In this document: piece after piece, positions 17,311-26,183 of the stretch | How positions within the stretch are numbered: position 1 is the stretch's first letter | Layout of the letters: each line of letters starts with the position of its first letter | Source of the DNA: Flammeovirgaceae bacterium UBA976 | GTDB lineage: Bacteria; Bacteroidota; Bacteroidia; Cytophagales; Cyclobacteriaceae | Assembly: GCA_002292365.1 (NCBI GenBank) | Contig: DBBU01000036.1 | Span: 1 to 64,000 of the forward strand | DNA length: 64,000 bases | Direction of reading: 5' to 3' | Program-made: the position numbers and the translations under genes | Notes under the pieces: model-generated | What the model was told of the DNA's origin: nothing | Seen by the model: the letters and a program-made list of their open reading frames with translations, nothing else | The model's database searches: none

Positions 17311-19842
17311 TTATTTTTTTCTAGGTAGGGTACCTCTTATCGCTGTTTCGGACATAGGGTCATCGGGCCAACTGTGTTTCGGGTAGCGCCTTTTGAGCTC
17401 TTTACGAACTTCAAAATAAGTATGTTCCCAAAAACTCATGAGATCAGTAGTGACTTGGACGGGTTTGAAACCGGGAGATAATAAATGCAATACTACTTTT
17501 ATCAATCCTTCATTGATGGTTGGACCTTTCTCCCATCCAAAAAGTTCTTGTAATCTTACCGCTAGAATGGGAGGTGCTCCGGAGGGAAGATAGGCCAACT
17601 TGATCGTTGCACCACTTGGTACAAGGATACTGGGAGGTGCAAGTATCTGAAGCAGGTCTTGTTGTGTTTTGCTTAGGGTATAGGATAGGAGATCACGCAG
17701 CTTTAATTTTTTGAGATCTGCTGGTTTTTTGATACCGATGAGAAATGGGGCGAGCCATTCATTATTGGTTAATAAAAGGGTGTTTGTCGAGGTGTCTGGC
17801 CAAAGTAGTTCGGGTCTCCATCTCCGAATACTTAGTATTCGATTTTGCCATTGTATAAAGTCGTCATCAAAGTTGAGCAGTTGTTTACCTTCTTTTTTGA
17901 TGGCATCGCTAATGGCAGCCACGAGATCGGTTTCCGCTGGCTCAGGCAATGGGGTAGACTTCAATATGATGTTTCCAATTCGAAGTTCCTGAGTGGCAAT
18001 TAATCCCCCGTGTTCAGTATCCCAAGTGATGATTTCTTTTTCTTTGACCAGAGGAGCCAAATCTTTGGGGTTGAGAGGTGCGGCAAGAAATATTTTACCT
18101 AATCCCTCTCGAGCATCCATGTGAGCTACGGCCAGCCAAGGCTCATGCGCCAAATCATCTTTATGTCCTGCCATAGCATACCTACCATTACTGAGCTGAA
18201 ATTGGGCGTTGTTGCCAGGTCGGGCACAGGCAATACGCTCAGGGTAGGCTTGGGCAATAAGGATACCGGTATCATAAGGATCTATGGGCTCAGCACTTTG
18301 ATCCTTATCAAAAAGTCGTAAGTAGGACTTGGATATTTGGTCAATGCGTCCAAATCGATGACCATTATTATTAAGAGATCGAAACCTTCTAAGCTCCTCA
18401 ATCCGTAGATTGAGATCTATGCCAACTTCTCGGGTTAAGGGATCTCTTTCTTCTAAAAGTGCCGCAATATCTGCCGCCAAGGCTAAGGTATTGTTGGCTT
18501 GGGCAAATAACAGCATATGGGCAATACGAGGATGACAGGGCAGTTGATGAATGCGCTTTCCCAGTGGGGTAATGCGACCCTTCTCCAGCGCCTCTAACTG
18601 ATGTAAGAGTTCACTGGCTTGGGCAAGGCTTCCTTTGGGTGGCGGCGTTAGCCAGGTGAGTTGATGTGCATCAGTGATGCCCCATGCGGCTAAATCCAAA
18701 ACCAATGGGGCTAAATCTGAGGCTTCTATTTCTGGGATTCGATGGGCTTTCATTCGATTCTGCGTGGCAAGACTCCACATCCTATAGCAAACACCCGGAG
18801 TCAACCTTCCGGCTCGACCGGAGCGTTGATCAGCTGCATCTTTAGAGATGACGATAGTTTCCAAACGAGAAAGACCCGATTTTGTATCGAATCGCGAAGT
18901 TCTACCAAATCCAGTATCAACGACAATTTTGATGCCTTCTATAGTGAGACTGGTTTCAGCAATGGAGGTAGCCAGTACTATTTTTCGGCGTCCATTTTTA
19001 TCTGGAAATAAGGCGGCTCGTTGTGCGTTAATGGGAAGCTGACCATAAAGAGGATGAATTTCAAAATCGCTCAGTTTTGATTTCAATATTTCTTCACATT
19101 TCCGGATTTCTCTTTGGCCAGGAAAAAAAGCCAATACATCACCTGGATGTGCTTTTACGGCTTTGGATATGGTATGTGCAGCCATTTCTGGCATCATGCG
19201 CTCATCTATATCTCCTGTATAAAATCGCTCTACCTCAAAGGGTCTACCCTTACTGATCACCACAGGAGCTTTCAATAAGTCAGCCAATAAGGGCATGTCC
19301 AAGGTCGCCGACATGATCATGATTCGTAAGTCTGGCCGCAAGACTTGCTGCGCTTCTCGACAAAGTGCCAAGGCAACGTCTGCATGGATGCTTCGCTCAT
19401 GGAATTCATCAAAAACAATCAACCCCACATCACGCAATTCGTTGTCTGAGTGGAGCATTCTCGTCAAAATACCTTCTGTAAGTACCTCGATTTTAGTTTG
19501 TTGACCTACCTTGGTGTCAAAACGAATTCTATAGCCGATCGTACGGCCAATGGGTTCGTCTAATAGACCAGACATTCTCTCGGCAATGGAGCGTGCAGCC
19601 AGTCTTCTGGGCTCCAGCATAAGAATCTTTTTTCCAGCTAACCATGCTTCATTCATTAGGGCCAAAGGGAGTAAGGTGCTTTTTCCTGCTCCTGCTGGGG
19701 CATTTACGATCACGGTGGTGCGGGCATGAAGTTGGTGCTTTACTTCATCAAAAATGTCGGCAACGGGAAGGTCGGTGGAGTAAGGATTGAATTTCAAGGA
19801 AAAAAAGCGGTCTGAATGAATTTTTTTGGTAAATTTAATCAA
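17311..19842 (-). CDS. hrpB: ATP-dependent RNA helicase HrpB
   Basis: HrpB is a DEAH-box helicase; its cellular role is unclear in most bacteria. The 843-residue protein has the full family layout: Walker A NAPAGAGKST near residue 50, the DEAH-like box DEFHER, motif III SATLD, motif VI QRSGRAGRL, then HA2-type and HrpB_C domains ending with the highly conserved RYPKHSWPDDP. The length fits (E. coli about 810). No ATG lies near the N-terminus; TTG at 19840-19842 is the only start that keeps LPVADIF, the usual beginning of the fold, so the exact start is uncertain. It is convergent with the 122-residue hypothetical gene and divergent from the amidase gene. Confidence 0.95.
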   Translation of the reverse strand: MIKFTKKIHSDRFFSLKFNPYSTDLPVADIFDEVKHQLHARTTVIVNAPAGAGKSTLLPLALMNEAWLAGKKILMLEPRRLAARSIAERMSGLLDEPIGRTIGYRIRFDTKVGQQTKIEVLTEGILTRMLHSDNELRDVGLIVFDEFHERSIHADVALALCREAQQVLRPDLRIMIMSATLDMPLLADLLKAPVVISKGRPFEVERFYTGDIDERMMPEMAAHTISKAVKAHPGDVLAFFPGQREIRKCEEILKSKLSDFEIHPLYGQLPINAQRAALFPDKNGRRKIVLATSIAETSLTIEGIKIVVDTGFGRTSRFDTKSGLSRLETIVISKDAADQRSGRAGRLTPGVCYRMWSLATQNRMKAHRIPEIEASDLAPLVLDLAAWGITDAHQLTWLTPPPKGSLAQASELLHQLEALEKGRITPLGKRIHQLPCHPRIAHMLLFAQANNTLALAADIAALLEERDPLTREVGIDLNLRIEELRRFRSLNNNGHRFGRIDQISKSYLRLFDKDQSAEPIDPYDTGILIAQAYPERIACARPGNNAQFQLSNGRYAMAGHKDDLAHEPWLAVAHMDAREGLGKIFLAAPLNPKDLAPLVKEKEIITWDTEHGGLIATQELRIGNIILKSTPLPEPAETDLVAAISDAIKKEGKQLLNFDDDFIQWQNRILSIRRWRPELLWPDTSTNTLLLTNNEWLAPFLIGIKKPADLKKLKLRDLLSYTLSKTQQDLLQILAPPSILVPSGATIKLAYLPSGAPPILAVRLQELFGWEKGPTINEGLIKVVLHLLSPGFKPVQVTTDLMSFWEHTYFEVRKELKRRYPKHSWPDDPMSETAIRGTLPRKK

Positions 19843-19866
19843 TAGACATTCTAGACTTTTGACCCA

Positions 19867-20496
19867 ATGCTGATAATTTTATCTTTTTTGCTGATGCAAT
19901 CCCTTTTTTACCAGGATCCATCCCTACCTAAAATTATAGATCGGCCGATATCTTTTGATGAGCAACGCATTGAGTTGACCCTTGAATACTTGGCATCACA
20001 TTATGGATTAACACAAATAAAACCTACAATTTTACCACGTATGGTAGTGGTCCACTGGACTGCTATCCCCACTATGGAAGCAACCTTCAATACGTTCAAC
20101 CCTAGTACTTTACCCAATGCTCGAGCGGATATTCAATCTGCGGGTTCATTGAATGTATCCTCCCAATTCTTGGTAGATACCGACGGGACTATTTATAGAT
20201 TAATGTCTGAAACCACTATGGCACGTCATGTGATTGGATTGAATCATTGTGCGATAGGGATTGAAAACGTGGGACCTGGAGCAGATGGAAAACTCACTCC
20301 AGCTCAGTTAGAAGCCAATGTGATGTTGGTTACTTATCTTCAGAAAAAGTACCCCATTGAATTCGTTATTGGCCATTATGAATATCAAGATTTTGTGGAC
20401 CATCCCTTATGGCTTGAAAAAGATGCCGGCTACCGTACCGAAAAGGTTGATCCTGGTGTTGAATTTATGGAAGACTTGAGGAAGCGGATAGATTGA
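19867..20496 (+). CDS. N-acetylmuramoyl-L-alanine amidase (Amidase_2/AmpD-like)
   Basis: This 209-residue zinc amidase cleaves the bond between MurNAc and L-alanine in peptidoglycan. Zinc ligands and nearby motifs of the type 2 amidase fold are visible: RMVVVHWTA, the central HVIGLNHCAIGIENVG, the IGHYEYQ segment, and KVDPG near the C-terminus in the place of the usual Asp-Pro-Gly metal and catalytic region. The first 15 residues are hydrophobic and may be a short signal peptide or signal anchor, so the enzyme probably works outside the cytoplasm. It is convergent with the gene for the NagZ-NamZ fusion, 32 bases away; in Bacillus subtilis the comparable amiE, nagZ and namZ genes form one cluster for murein breakdown. 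Confidence 0.9.
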   Translation: MLIILSFLLMQSLFYQDPSLPKIIDRPISFDEQRIELTLEYLASHYGLTQIKPTILPRMVVVHWTAIPTMEATFNTFNPSTLPNARADIQSAGSLNVSSQFLVDTDGTIYRLMSETTMARHVIGLNHCAIGIENVGPGADGKLTPAQLEANVMLVTYLQKKYPIEFVIGHYEYQDFVDHPLWLEKDAGYRTEKVDPGVEFMEDLRKRID

Positions 20497-20528
20497 TTTA
20501 AAAAGAGCACTCAAGTTTACGATTTGAA

Positions 20529-23357
20529 TCAATCATAAAGCAAATATTTTTTTCGCAAATATCTGTACTCAGCTAAATCTTCGGCCCAACTTACTTGGAT
20601 TTCTTCTTTGCTCAAACCTGAAATGATTTGCTGCATCAATTCATCGTTACCTGCGAGCTGATTAAATGTTTTTTTCCTATTGAAAAAATCAGGTCCTATA
20701 TCGATTAAATGATAGTACTTAATTAGCAGAGAAAGATTGAACTTGGGTATGGGTTCAGTAGCGGTGAGGTCTTCCCCATAGCAAACCATGTCGAGATATT
20801 TGGGATATACCGACATTCCTTTGATAGATTTGGGAGTGAAACTAAAATCACTATTTATTTGTGGAGCACCCAATTGCTGAAAAGGAGCATAAGTACCTCT
20901 TCCTATACTCACAACCGTAGCTTCAAAAAGGCAGAGTGACGGATACCACCTTACGGCTCGATCGTTGGGGAGATTGGGTGAAGGTGGGATTTTTAAAGCC
21001 CAAGGGATTGCATGTGAATAATTTTTTATTTTGATAACTTCAAGATCACATTTTTGGCCCGTTGCCAGCCATCCTTCACCATTGATCATTTTGGCTAGTT
21101 CACCGATCGTGAGGCCATGCACAATCGGTAGAGGGTGCATGCCTACGAAGGATTTAAATGCAGGTTTTAATACGGGACCATCTACATAGTCTCCATTGGG
21201 ATTAGGTCGGTCGAGAACGATCACTTCTTTATTGTTTTCTGCTGCCGCCTCCATGACATAATGCAAGGTGCTTATAAACGTGTAGAAGCGGGCGCCGACG
21301 TCTTGAATATCAAAAATAAGGATGTCAAGATCTTTCAATTGCTCAGGACTTGGTTTTTTTTGTTTGCCATAAATCGAAATGATAGGCAATCCTGTTGACT
21401 GATCTATGTTGTCATAGATGGTAGCACCATCGTGCGCATCGCCCCTAAATCCATGTTCAGGAGCAAAAATTTTCGTTATTTGAATACCTAAACTCAATAA
21501 AGTATCTACTAAATGTCGGGATCCAATGGTAGAAGTTTGATTGACTACGAGCCCTACCTTTTTGTTCTGCAAAAGGGGTAGGTAGGCATCGAATTGTGCG
21601 GCACCTACTTCTGGCTTTTTATTAAGAACCATGCCGTCACCCAATTTAAAATACGAGTTCACCGTTACAGGCAAGGTACCTGAGGCCACACCATTTCCTA
21701 AAAAAAGCTGGGTCATAGCAGCTTGAGTAGCTGGATTGTTTTGGTAGCCTATGACCAAATCTGATGCTTGGTGAAGGGTGTTAAATTGATTCAAGGTATA
21801 CGGATTCCCAAACCAGCCGATCATCACACGGGGATCTTGTGCTAGTTCGTTGACAAAGGCCAAATTTTGATTTGATATTTTCATCTGACCATAGGGACGA
21901 GGACCTGACTGGATGACACCGAGGTATATGCGCTCGAAATCTTCTAGTTTTCTTTCTATTTCATTGATTTGCTCTTGGGTTGCTTTCTTGGGGAGGTAAA
22001 AGTGGTTTTTAAAGCCTAATCGGATCGCCTCTTTTTGGAACGGTGCTATTGTATCTGTATTGATAGACAAAGTGGCTATTTTACCCTCCAGTGGCAATCC
22101 CAAGAATTGTCTTTTTAATACCGTTAAGGAAGCCTTGGCCAAAGTATTATTTAAGTCTCTTGCTGTTTGGTTGTTGATATCTAGAATGAGATTTTCTGAT
22201 TTGTGAAAGGACTTTTTGTGAAGCCCAAGTTTGTACTTTTGATGTAAAATACGTCTACACTTTATCTCAATTTGATCGGTAGTAAGGCTTCCTGCCTTAA
22301 GGGCGTCTTCAATTTGCGCAATGGATGCGCCGATATTTAAAGAAAATTCAATGATATCATTTCCGGCCAAATAAGCCATTAATTCCGGTTCACCCAAATC
22401 ATGTCCCGAGGTAACCCCCTTCATATTCATGGCATCGGTAAAGACCAATCCTTTAAACCCCATTTCCGTTTTCAATAGGTCAGTGACTATTTTTTTAGAT
22501 AACGTGGCGGCCCGTTTAGGTGTAGCATCTAAAGCGGGGACATTGATGTGTGCCATCATGATGCCGTCAATATCTTCTTGGATAAGTTTCCGAAAAGGGT
22601 AGAGTTCGATGCTGTCCAATCGGGCTCTGTCGTGCTCAATGATCGGCAAACCATAATGTGAATCTGTTTGTGTATCACCATGACCCGGGAAATGTTTCGC
22701 GACAGCCATGATACCGGCCGCTTGTAGGCCCTTCATGTAAGTGATTGATTTTTGGGTCACACGTGTGCGGCTTTCTCCAAAAGAACGATAATTAATGACT
22801 GGGTTAAGGGGATTATTATTGATGTCAATGACTGGAGCAAAATTAATGTGCAGACCTAATCGGCGCATTTGAAGTCCGATTTCAAATCCCATATCATAAA
22901 TAAGATCATCATCCGCTAGGGCCCCAAGAGCCATTTGAAAAGGAAAATCCGATGTCTGGGATAATCTCATACTGAGTCCCCATTCGGCATCAGTTGCCAT
23001 AAAGAGGGGTATTTTAGATTCTTTTTGATAGGTAGTATTGACCTTGACTTGATCGATCGGATTTCCTTGCATGAAAATAATACCACCGATTCCCATATCT
23101 TGGATTAAACCTATAAGATCAGCATTCGGTTCGTCATTGTGAGTGTACGCGGCAGCCATAAAAGATTGGGCGATTTGTTTTCGAATACTGAGAGTAGTCA
23201 TAAGGCTATCCACCCATGCTTGTTCGTGTGGGGACGTTGGTATTATTTGCGCGCTTATCTTGCCTAACTCTAAGAGCATGAATGGCAGCAAAAAAAGGAG
23301 CTTTAGCCGTATTTTATTGACGGACAGTTGTAATTTAAATTTGCTCAATGGAATCAT
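20529..23357 (-). CDS. NagZ-NamZ fusion: GH3 beta-N-acetylglucosaminidase plus DUF1343/GH171 exo-muramidase
   Basis: This 942-residue protein has a signal peptide (hydrophobic run about 18-36, then KISAQ). Residues about 45-390 form a GH3 barrel of NagZ type: KHFPGHGDTQTDSHYG is the NagZ loop with the catalytic Asp-His pair, and FTDAMNMKG holds the nucleophile Asp. Residues about 400-575 look like a GH3 C-terminal domain. From about 580 to the end is DUF1343 (NamZ, GH171): FAPEHGFRGDAHDG, LIFDIQDVGARFYTFISTL, LDRPNPNGDYVDGP, and GLTIGELAKMINGEGW. NagZ releases GlcNAc and NamZ releases MurNAc from non-reducing ends, so the fusion could degrade murein glycan chains stepwise. The start follows the stop of the dioxygenase gene without a gap. 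Confidence 0.9.
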   Translation of the reverse strand: MIPLSKFKLQLSVNKIRLKLLFLLPFMLLELGKISAQIIPTSPHEQAWVDSLMTTLSIRKQIAQSFMAAAYTHNDEPNADLIGLIQDMGIGGIIFMQGNPIDQVKVNTTYQKESKIPLFMATDAEWGLSMRLSQTSDFPFQMALGALADDDLIYDMGFEIGLQMRRLGLHINFAPVIDINNNPLNPVINYRSFGESRTRVTQKSITYMKGLQAAGIMAVAKHFPGHGDTQTDSHYGLPIIEHDRARLDSIELYPFRKLIQEDIDGIMMAHINVPALDATPKRAATLSKKIVTDLLKTEMGFKGLVFTDAMNMKGVTSGHDLGEPELMAYLAGNDIIEFSLNIGASIAQIEDALKAGSLTTDQIEIKCRRILHQKYKLGLHKKSFHKSENLILDINNQTARDLNNTLAKASLTVLKRQFLGLPLEGKIATLSINTDTIAPFQKEAIRLGFKNHFYLPKKATQEQINEIERKLEDFERIYLGVIQSGPRPYGQMKISNQNLAFVNELAQDPRVMIGWFGNPYTLNQFNTLHQASDLVIGYQNNPATQAAMTQLFLGNGVASGTLPVTVNSYFKLGDGMVLNKKPEVGAAQFDAYLPLLQNKKVGLVVNQTSTIGSRHLVDTLLSLGIQITKIFAPEHGFRGDAHDGATIYDNIDQSTGLPIISIYGKQKKPSPEQLKDLDILIFDIQDVGARFYTFISTLHYVMEAAAENNKEVIVLDRPNPNGDYVDGPVLKPAFKSFVGMHPLPIVHGLTIGELAKMINGEGWLATGQKCDLEVIKIKNYSHAIPWALKIPPSPNLPNDRAVRWYPSLCLFEATVVSIGRGTYAPFQQLGAPQINSDFSFTPKSIKGMSVYPKYLDMVCYGEDLTATEPIPKFNLSLLIKYYHLIDIGPDFFNRKKTFNQLAGNDELMQQIISGLSKEEIQVSWAEDLAEYRYLRKKYLLYD

Positions 23358-24308
23358 TTATTTTGTTAAAACTTTATAGCCTTTTAAATTATCTATGCCC
23401 CATTGGTTTTGTTCTTCAGGGGTCCATAAATCAGGAAAGAAGATGCGTTTTTGGTATTTTGGGTGCATATATTTTTGCCAATTACTACCACCAGTAGCCT
23501 TTACGTTTGTGGTGCTTTTTAGGTATTTGGCAGCTGTTTTATAGTGAAACATGACCCATTTGACATTGACGGTATGGTCATAATGGCGCATGGCATTTCG
23601 CAATTCAACCTCATTTTGAATTTCTTTGGGAAGTCCTTTAAATCGAGTCCAGAGATTGGTTTTGTGATAATATTTCATGAAGGTGATGAAATCATCCATA
23701 TACTTTTTTTGAAATTCAATGAGCATCGTTGACTTGACACCGGTATCATGATTTTTTCCAGCAGCTTGCCAGTAAAGATGGTCATAGGCGTATTCAAAAG
23801 GGGTATTTCGGTCAATAGTCGCTCTAAAACGAATATCAATTAAATTGATCAGCTCGGTTGAGGCAAATTCAATCAACCTATATTGGGCACTTTGAAAGCC
23901 AGAAGAGGGCGTCAAGGTCGTACGAAATTTCATGAATTGGTCTACGTGCATACCTTCATTCATGATTTCAAATGAATTTGAAAGTAAATCGAAGTATCTA
24001 CTGATCCGGGTCAGCTTTTCAGTAAAAAAGACTGCTTTTAAATCTTTTTCTACCGCTATTTGGTCGATCTCCCATAAAATCATTTTAAAGATGAGCTCGG
24101 TAGTTTGGTGGTATACAATGAACACCATTTCATCGGGATGCTTGGTTCTTGGATTTTGGGTACCTAGCAGGGATTCAAGTTGTATGTAATCCCAATAGGT
24201 GATCGGCTTTGCATGCAGCAACCCTTCTAAATGGATATTGAGATCCTCTCCAGTATCGCCGTATTTCTTTTGAAGTGACTCAATTAAACTTGCTGTTTTA
24301 GGATTCAT
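23358..24308 (-). CDS. kynA: Tryptophan 2,3-dioxygenase
   Basis: This 316-residue heme enzyme opens the indole ring of L-tryptophan to N-formylkynurenine, the first step of the kynurenine pathway. Family signatures are present: YWDYIQLESLLGTQ, EMVFIVYHQTTELIFK with the distal His, TPSSGFQSAQYR, an HYDHTVNVKWVMFHY stretch in the heme-proximal region, and the C-terminal TGGSNWQKYM. The length is normal. It sits second in a minus-strand operon, 5 bases after the 2OG-oxygenase gene and directly before the NagZ-NamZ gene. No other kynurenine gene is in the window. Confidence 0.96.
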   Translation of the reverse strand: MNPKTASLIESLQKKYGDTGEDLNIHLEGLLHAKPITYWDYIQLESLLGTQNPRTKHPDEMVFIVYHQTTELIFKMILWEIDQIAVEKDLKAVFFTEKLTRISRYFDLLSNSFEIMNEGMHVDQFMKFRTTLTPSSGFQSAQYRLIEFASTELINLIDIRFRATIDRNTPFEYAYDHLYWQAAGKNHDTGVKSTMLIEFQKKYMDDFITFMKYYHKTNLWTRFKGLPKEIQNEVELRNAMRHYDHTVNVKWVMFHYKTAAKYLKSTTNVKATGGSNWQKYMHPKYQKRIFFPDLWTPEEQNQWGIDNLKGYKVLTK

Positions 24309-24313
24309 ATTTT

Positions 24314-25270
24314 TTATTTTAGCCCAAGTTCTTTGAGACGTTCATTTAAGTATTCACCCGCCGTCATATCTTGAAATTTTTTGGGTTGATGCTGATTTAC
24401 GGTACCGGGGAGTGCACTCAAATCCATACTTGGAACGGGGTGCAAGAAAAAGGGTGCCGAGTATCTTGATTTCTTCATTAATAGCGGATTTTTATTGATT
24501 ACGCGGTGACTGGTCGAGACCAGTTGGCCGTTGGTCAGTCGCTGAAGCATGTCACCAATATTTACAACAATTTGATCAGAAAGAGGATTAACATCAATCC
24601 ATTTTCCAGCTTTGGTCTTGGCTTGCAATCCTTCAGCACTTCCTCCCATGAGTAAGGTAATCAAATTGATATCCTCATGCGCGGCCGCTCTAACGGATCC
24701 TGCGGGCACTTTGGAAATGTCTTGTACTGGAAAGTAATGAAGCAATCTAAATATAGAGTTGCCGGCATGAATTTTTCCATTAAAAAAATCTTCCGAGAGG
24801 TCCAAAAACAAAGCTATGGCTTGGAGTAATTTTCGCCCAGTTTCTTCAAATGTTTTATAAATGCGTAGGCTAACCTCTTTAAGTTCGGGCACTTCTTCAG
24901 GCCAAATGTTAGGTGGATAGTCAGGTCCAATGGAATTTTGGATTGTTTGACCAATATGATAAAACTCTTTCATATCGGGGTTTTTAAATCCTTTGGCTGT
25001 TTCTTTAAATTTACCAATGTAACCTCTTTGCCCCGCCAACTCTGGAAACTCATACTTAAATTTGACCTCGTCGGGGAGTTCGAAGAATTTTTTAGAAGCA
25101 CTGAAAAGTTCATTACGTAAAGCCTCTGTAACTCCATGATTACTTACTAATACAAATCCAATTTCAGCCAATGACTTTCCTAAATGCGCGATGAAGTTTA
25201 ATTTCCGATCTGGATCATCAGAGACAAAGTCTTCGTAATTTACGGTAGCAATGTGTGCTTTTGATGTCAT
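24314..25270 (-). CDS. 2OG-Fe(II) oxygenase, isopenicillin N synthase-like
   Basis: This 318-residue cytosolic enzyme belongs to the 2-oxoglutarate/Fe(II) dioxygenase superfamily with the DIOX_N domain at residues about 8-125 (IGFVLVSNHGV, FFELPDEVKFKYE, RGYIGKFKETAKG). The metal site is visible in AAHEDINLITLL (His and Asp) and TSHRVIN (His), and SRYSAPFF carries the Arg that binds 2-oxoglutarate. The substrate cannot be read from the sequence. The start at 25270 (MTSKAHIATVNYEDF) was chosen over one 33 codons upstream because the added stretch does not look like the family. It is the first gene of an operon with tryptophan 2,3-dioxygenase, which might hint at an aromatic amino acid substrate. 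Confidence 0.9.
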   Translation of the reverse strand: MTSKAHIATVNYEDFVSDDPDRKLNFIAHLGKSLAEIGFVLVSNHGVTEALRNELFSASKKFFELPDEVKFKYEFPELAGQRGYIGKFKETAKGFKNPDMKEFYHIGQTIQNSIGPDYPPNIWPEEVPELKEVSLRIYKTFEETGRKLLQAIALFLDLSEDFFNGKIHAGNSIFRLLHYFPVQDISKVPAGSVRAAAHEDINLITLLMGGSAEGLQAKTKAGKWIDVNPLSDQIVVNIGDMLQRLTNGQLVSTSHRVINKNPLLMKKSRYSAPFFLHPVPSMDLSALPGTVNQHQPKKFQDMTAGEYLNERLKELGLK

Positions 25271-25416
25271 GAAAGTAAAGCTAATGATAATGTAGGTTTT
25301 TAGTATATTTTCAAAGATTGTGTAGGTAAAAAAATCAGAGTAATTTAATCTGGTCAGATATTTAGGCATATTCTTTTGTGTTACGAGGATTAGGGTTTTT
25401 TTTGTAAAAAGGGAAT

Positions 25417-25839
25417 ATGCTTTTCAATCTTTCAAATCCAGATACGGCAATGCTTTCGCAGATAAGAAACATGGTAGGAAGCACCTTGGTGTCTCCGGAC
25501 AAAATCAGTCCAGCGAATCCTAGTATACAAGGATTTACTTTGATCGATGTTGATGACGAAATCATAGCCATAGTAAACAAACAATCGGATGTATTTAGTT
25601 GTAAAATTGAGCTTCGAAAAAAAGGTCTTTTGATCTGGTTGGGCGTAAGTCAGGAACCAAGCGTCTTAGCATTTCCTTACCGGCTCATCTCCATGTTTAA
25701 AGGGACGGATTATTTGCAACTTTATTGTCAGTCTTGGCGGTTGAAATTATTGATAGAAGACAAGGGTGAAAGTCAAAAATTTCAGCAAAACCTATTGCGT
25801 CAACGAGCGATCATTCAAAGTCAATATGATATGTATTAA
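25417..25839 (+). CDS. Hypothetical protein, 140 residues
   Basis: I do not recognise this protein. It has no signal peptide or membrane helix. The middle and C-terminal parts alternate short strands (GFTLIDVDDEIIAIVNK, CKIELRKKGLLIWLGVS, YRLISMFKGTDYLQLYC) and end in a helix with many Gln and Arg (QKFQQNLLRQRAIIQSQ). It is divergent from the 2OG-oxygenase gene with a 146-base gap. Clean ATG and steady codon use suggest a real gene, but no function is proposed. Confidence 0.6.
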   Translation: MLFNLSNPDTAMLSQIRNMVGSTLVSPDKISPANPSIQGFTLIDVDDEIIAIVNKQSDVFSCKIELRKKGLLIWLGVSQEPSVLAFPYRLISMFKGTDYLQLYCQSWRLKLLIEDKGESQKFQQNLLRQRAIIQSQYDMY

Positions 25840-26183
25840 ATAAACAAGGGAACTGAAAGCACGTCATTATGGGTCTTGTCAAGTCAAAAAGTGTACCTGT
25901 AGAAAAGTCTCATTGTTATGAGAACATTAAGAGGTCTCAATTGAGTAAGAATAGTATTTTATTATTTTTTGTTTTTTCTTTTTTTCATTTTGTTAAACTT
26001 TGAATTAATGCTTTAAACATCATTTCAAACGATTGTAATTTTTTATCTTCTAAAAAATGAATATATTGCCGGCAATATTGAAACAATCGTTTAAAAAAAA
26101 ATATAAAGAAGTCATTAAGTATTGGTGTAAGCCTTCGATTTTTTCAACAATCACCCCATAAATTTTTAACTTTTATAAGAACC
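25840..26183 (+). promoter_or_regulatory. Upstream region of the SusC-like gene with palindromes
   Basis: This AT-rich gap precedes the SusC-like gene. AAACGATTGT at 26027-26036 and its reverse complement at 26083-26092 form an inverted pair about 46 bases apart. Between them lies a perfect 16-base palindrome ATATTGCCGGCAATAT (26065-26080). Such sites suggest one or two DNA-binding regulators, possibly of the LacI type. An open frame at 25869-26003 (44 codons) lacks coding support. No clear TTG-N19-TAnnTTTG promoter was found. Confidence 0.5.

Noticed and set aside
25869..26003. 44-codon open frame starting MGLVKSKSVPVEKS
   Set aside because: It lies in the AT-rich control region of the SusC-like gene and its Phe-rich end is typical of chance T-runs.
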